A stretch of DNA of 22,595 bases from an uncultured Gemmiger sp. (GTDB lineage: Bacteria; Bacillota; Clostridia; Oscillospirales; Ruminococcaceae): contig CAUEKL010000008.1 of NCBI GenBank assembly GCA_959018215.1, forward strand, positions 1-22,595, written 5' to 3'. The notes below the pieces were generated by a model. That model searched no databases and was not told the origin of the DNA. It was given only the letters and a program-made list of their open reading frames with translations. Below, one piece after another: positions 21,095-22,595 of this stretch (the stretch's first letter is position 1; the number at the start of each line of letters is the position of its first letter). A program made the position numbers and the translations under genes.

Positions 21095-22595
21095 ATGGCC
21101 TGGGCTTCCCTCTCGGGGCTGCTGCTCATGCTGCTGGCCCTCTTCGGGCTGAGCGCCATCCTGGTGCGCCGCACCGGGGTGGGGCCTGCCGCCGCCCCTT
21201 TGGCCGCTCTCTCCCTGGCGGCCCTGGTGCTGCTGGCGGGGGGACTGCTGAACGTCCTGCCCCTGGCCGGTCTGGTCCTGCTGCTGGGGGGCATCTGGGG
21301 CATGACCGCGGAAGGGGTGCTGGCCCGCCGCGCCGGACGCCCCGACCCCATGATGGCTGCCCTGGCCCACCCGGCGGCCAGAGTTTTCTGGGCGCTGGCG
21401 GTGGTGCTGGCGGTGTACTTTGCCCGGCTGCAGCCGGATTTTCTCAATTTTGACGAGTATTCCTTCTGGGGCACCGCCGCCAAGCTCATGGCGGACAATG
21501 ACCAGCTGTATACCTTGTGCGGCGCGGGTCTGCCCTGGCAGATGACCGAACTGGCCGGGCTGCCCCTGGTGAGCTACTTCTTCCAGTACTTCGGGGACTT
21601 TGCCCCCTGGCGGGCCATCTATGCGGCGGACTTTGCCATGCTGGCCGCCTGCGCCGCTGTGGCGGGCTGCGCCCGCAAGGCCCGGGTGGCCCTGCCTTTG
21701 CTGCTGGGGGCCCTGCTGGTGCCGGGGCTGCTCTCGGTGGCCGGGCACACCGCCCTTCTCAGCACCGCCTGGCTGGAATTTCTGGGGGACATGCCCGCCG
21801 GGATGCTCTTCGGCGGGGCGGTGGCCTTCTGGCTTTCGGTGCGCCGCAGCCCCCTGCCCGCGCGCCTGCTGGTGCTGCCGGTGGTGCTGCTGGCCGCCAA
21901 TGTGAAAAGCAACACCCTGGTGCTGGCCCTGGCCGCCGCCGGGCTCATTGCCCTGGACTGCCTCTTCTTCCCCGCCCCGGACACCCCCAAAGGCCCGGCC
22001 GCCCTTTTGCGCCGGGCGGGCTTTGCCCTGGTCTGTCTGGCGGCGCCCCTGATGGAGTACATGGTCTGGAGTTCCCTCATCGCCGTGCTGGTACAGCAAA
22101 ATGCCGCTTCCGGCGGCATGGGGGACACTGCGGGGGCGTCCCTGCCGGCGGTGGCCCTCAACGGCATCAAGATGCTGCTGGGCCTGCCGGTGACCGACTA
22201 CTTTGAGGCCCGCCGGGCCCTGTTTGGGGAGTACGGCGCGGCTTTGCAGTCCGCCTTTTTCACCCGCAATGTCTCCATGCTGGGCACCGGCCTGACGGTC
22301 ACCGCCCTGGTGGGGGTGCTGTTTGTGCTGGCCCTGGTCTTGGGTGCAAACGCCCGGGCCCGGGTGCATGTGCTGGTGCTGGGGCTGGGCAGCAGCCTCT
22401 GCTTTTTGGGCTACTCTCTCATGCTCTGGCTCAGCTACGCCTTTTTGCTCAAGGATTCCGCCCCCGACGACCTGGCCAGCTATGCCCGGTACTTCGGGTC
22501 CTATTACAGCGGCTGGCTGCTCATCGCTCTGGCGGTGCTGGCCCTTTGCTGCGACGCCGCCCCCAAAGCCCTGTGGGGCCGGGCGGGGGCCCTGG
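21095..22595 (+). CDS. Polytopic membrane protein, possible GT-C glycosyltransferase (3' truncated)
   Basis: The frame stays open from ATG 21095 to the right edge, giving at least 500 residues; the end lies outside. AAAGGAGG sits at 21080-21087. It is very hydrophobic, with about ten or more membrane helices (for example about 4-24, 34-52, 58-72, 98-115, 180-215). After the helix at about 98-115 comes RLQPDFLNFDEYSFWGTAAKLM (about 116-137). An acidic pair (D120, E121 by my count, in NFDEYSFWG) in the first large outer loop is how GT-C enzymes place their catalytic Asp/Glu. This would fit transfer of a sugar from a lipid carrier on the outer face. The assignment is by topology and one motif only, so 'large conserved membrane protein' is the safe name. 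The frame also stays open back to an ATG at 21017, but that has no ribosome site and overlaps the leader hairpin. Confidence 0.8.
   Translation, partial: MAWASLSGLLLMLLALFGLSAILVRRTGVGPAAAPLAALSLAALVLLAGGLLNVLPLAGLVLLLGGIWGMTAEGVLARRAGRPDPMMAALAHPAARVFWALAVVLAVYFARLQPDFLNFDEYSFWGTAAKLMADNDQLYTLCGAGLPWQMTELAGLPLVSYFFQYFGDFAPWRAIYAADFAMLAACAAVAGCARKARVALPLLLGALLVPGLLSVAGHTALLSTAWLEFLGDMPAGMLFGGAVAFWLSVRRSPLPARLLVLPVVLLAANVKSNTLVLALAAAGLIALDCLFFPAPDTPKGPAALLRRAGFALVCLAAPLMEYMVWSSLIAVLVQQNAASGGMGDTAGASLPAVALNGIKMLLGLPVTDYFEARRALFGEYGAALQSAFFTRNVSMLGTGLTVTALVGVLFVLALVLGANARARVHVLVLGLGSSLCFLGYSLMLWLSYAFLLKDSAPDDLASYARYFGSYYSGWLLIALAVLALCCDAAPKALWGRAGAL

Noticed and set aside
20609..22369. Minus-strand open frame of about 586 codons across the glutaredoxin-like gene, its terminator and the last gene
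   Set aside because: Crosses terminators and promoters of the plus-strand units and encodes Gln/Gly/Arg-rich low-complexity sequence.
1..22595. CRISPR array, tRNA/rRNA genes, insertion sequences or prophage genes
   Set aside because: No regularly spaced direct repeats, cloverleaf-like segments, transposase motifs or phage genes were seen on either strand. The only tandem repeats are coding (7764-9185).

Overview
The window is a GC-rich (roughly two-thirds G+C by eye), gene-dense bacterial chromosome segment. I see no rRNA, tRNA, CRISPR or insertion sequence. The Gram-positive features are lipoprotein signals, a class B sortase with a sorting-signal substrate, a Bce-type peptide-sensing module and strong GGAGG ribosome sites. 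Together with the high GC they suggest a gut Firmicute of the Oscillospiraceae/Ruminococcaceae (Faecalibacterium, Gemmiger or Subdoligranulum type). The genus is inference. Nineteen genes are called, the first and last cut by the window edges. No gene-free gap exceeds about 210 bases.

Layout. (1) 2-3668, plus: the end of a Bce-type sensor kinase, then a BceA-like ATPase and a BceB-like permease, i.e. a peptide-antibiotic sensing and detoxification module whose response regulator probably lies upstream. (2) 3814-5604, plus: an aminopeptidase P (M24B) gene standing alone. (3) 5685-9491: a self-contained sortase locus. A small XRE regulator (minus) is divergent from a lipoprotein, a class B sortase and a cell-wall-anchored protein with seven tandem repeats. 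The 195-base divergent region is AT-rich and holds CTATA half-sites placed over both promoters. (4) 9693-13293, minus: a translationally coupled trio, DUF4956 membrane protein, CotH kinase with lamin-tail and chitobiase-like domains, and a VTC-domain protein. This is the least understood set in the window. (5) 13446-14819, minus: a MATE efflux pump. It diverges from (6) 14972-19498, plus: a complete, overlapping four-gene CUT1 sugar-type ABC importer (ATPase, two permeases, binding protein). The binding protein carries an unexpected C-terminal membrane helix. (7) 19602-20885, plus: an OB-fold-like lipoprotein and a glutaredoxin-like protein, each with its own promoter and terminator. (8) 21095 to the right edge, plus: a polytopic membrane protein of possible GT-C glycosyltransferase type. 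It is preceded by a strong promoter and a terminator-like hairpin, which suggests attenuation or a short RNA.

The common theme is the cell envelope: antimicrobial-peptide sensing, sortase anchoring, surface lipoproteins, an exported-kinase cluster, efflux and sugar uptake. Convergent units are separated by strong hairpins. Two of these (5637-5686 and 9623-9675) are clearly related copies with a compensatory base-pair change. Family assignments come from motifs read by eye; no database search was run.
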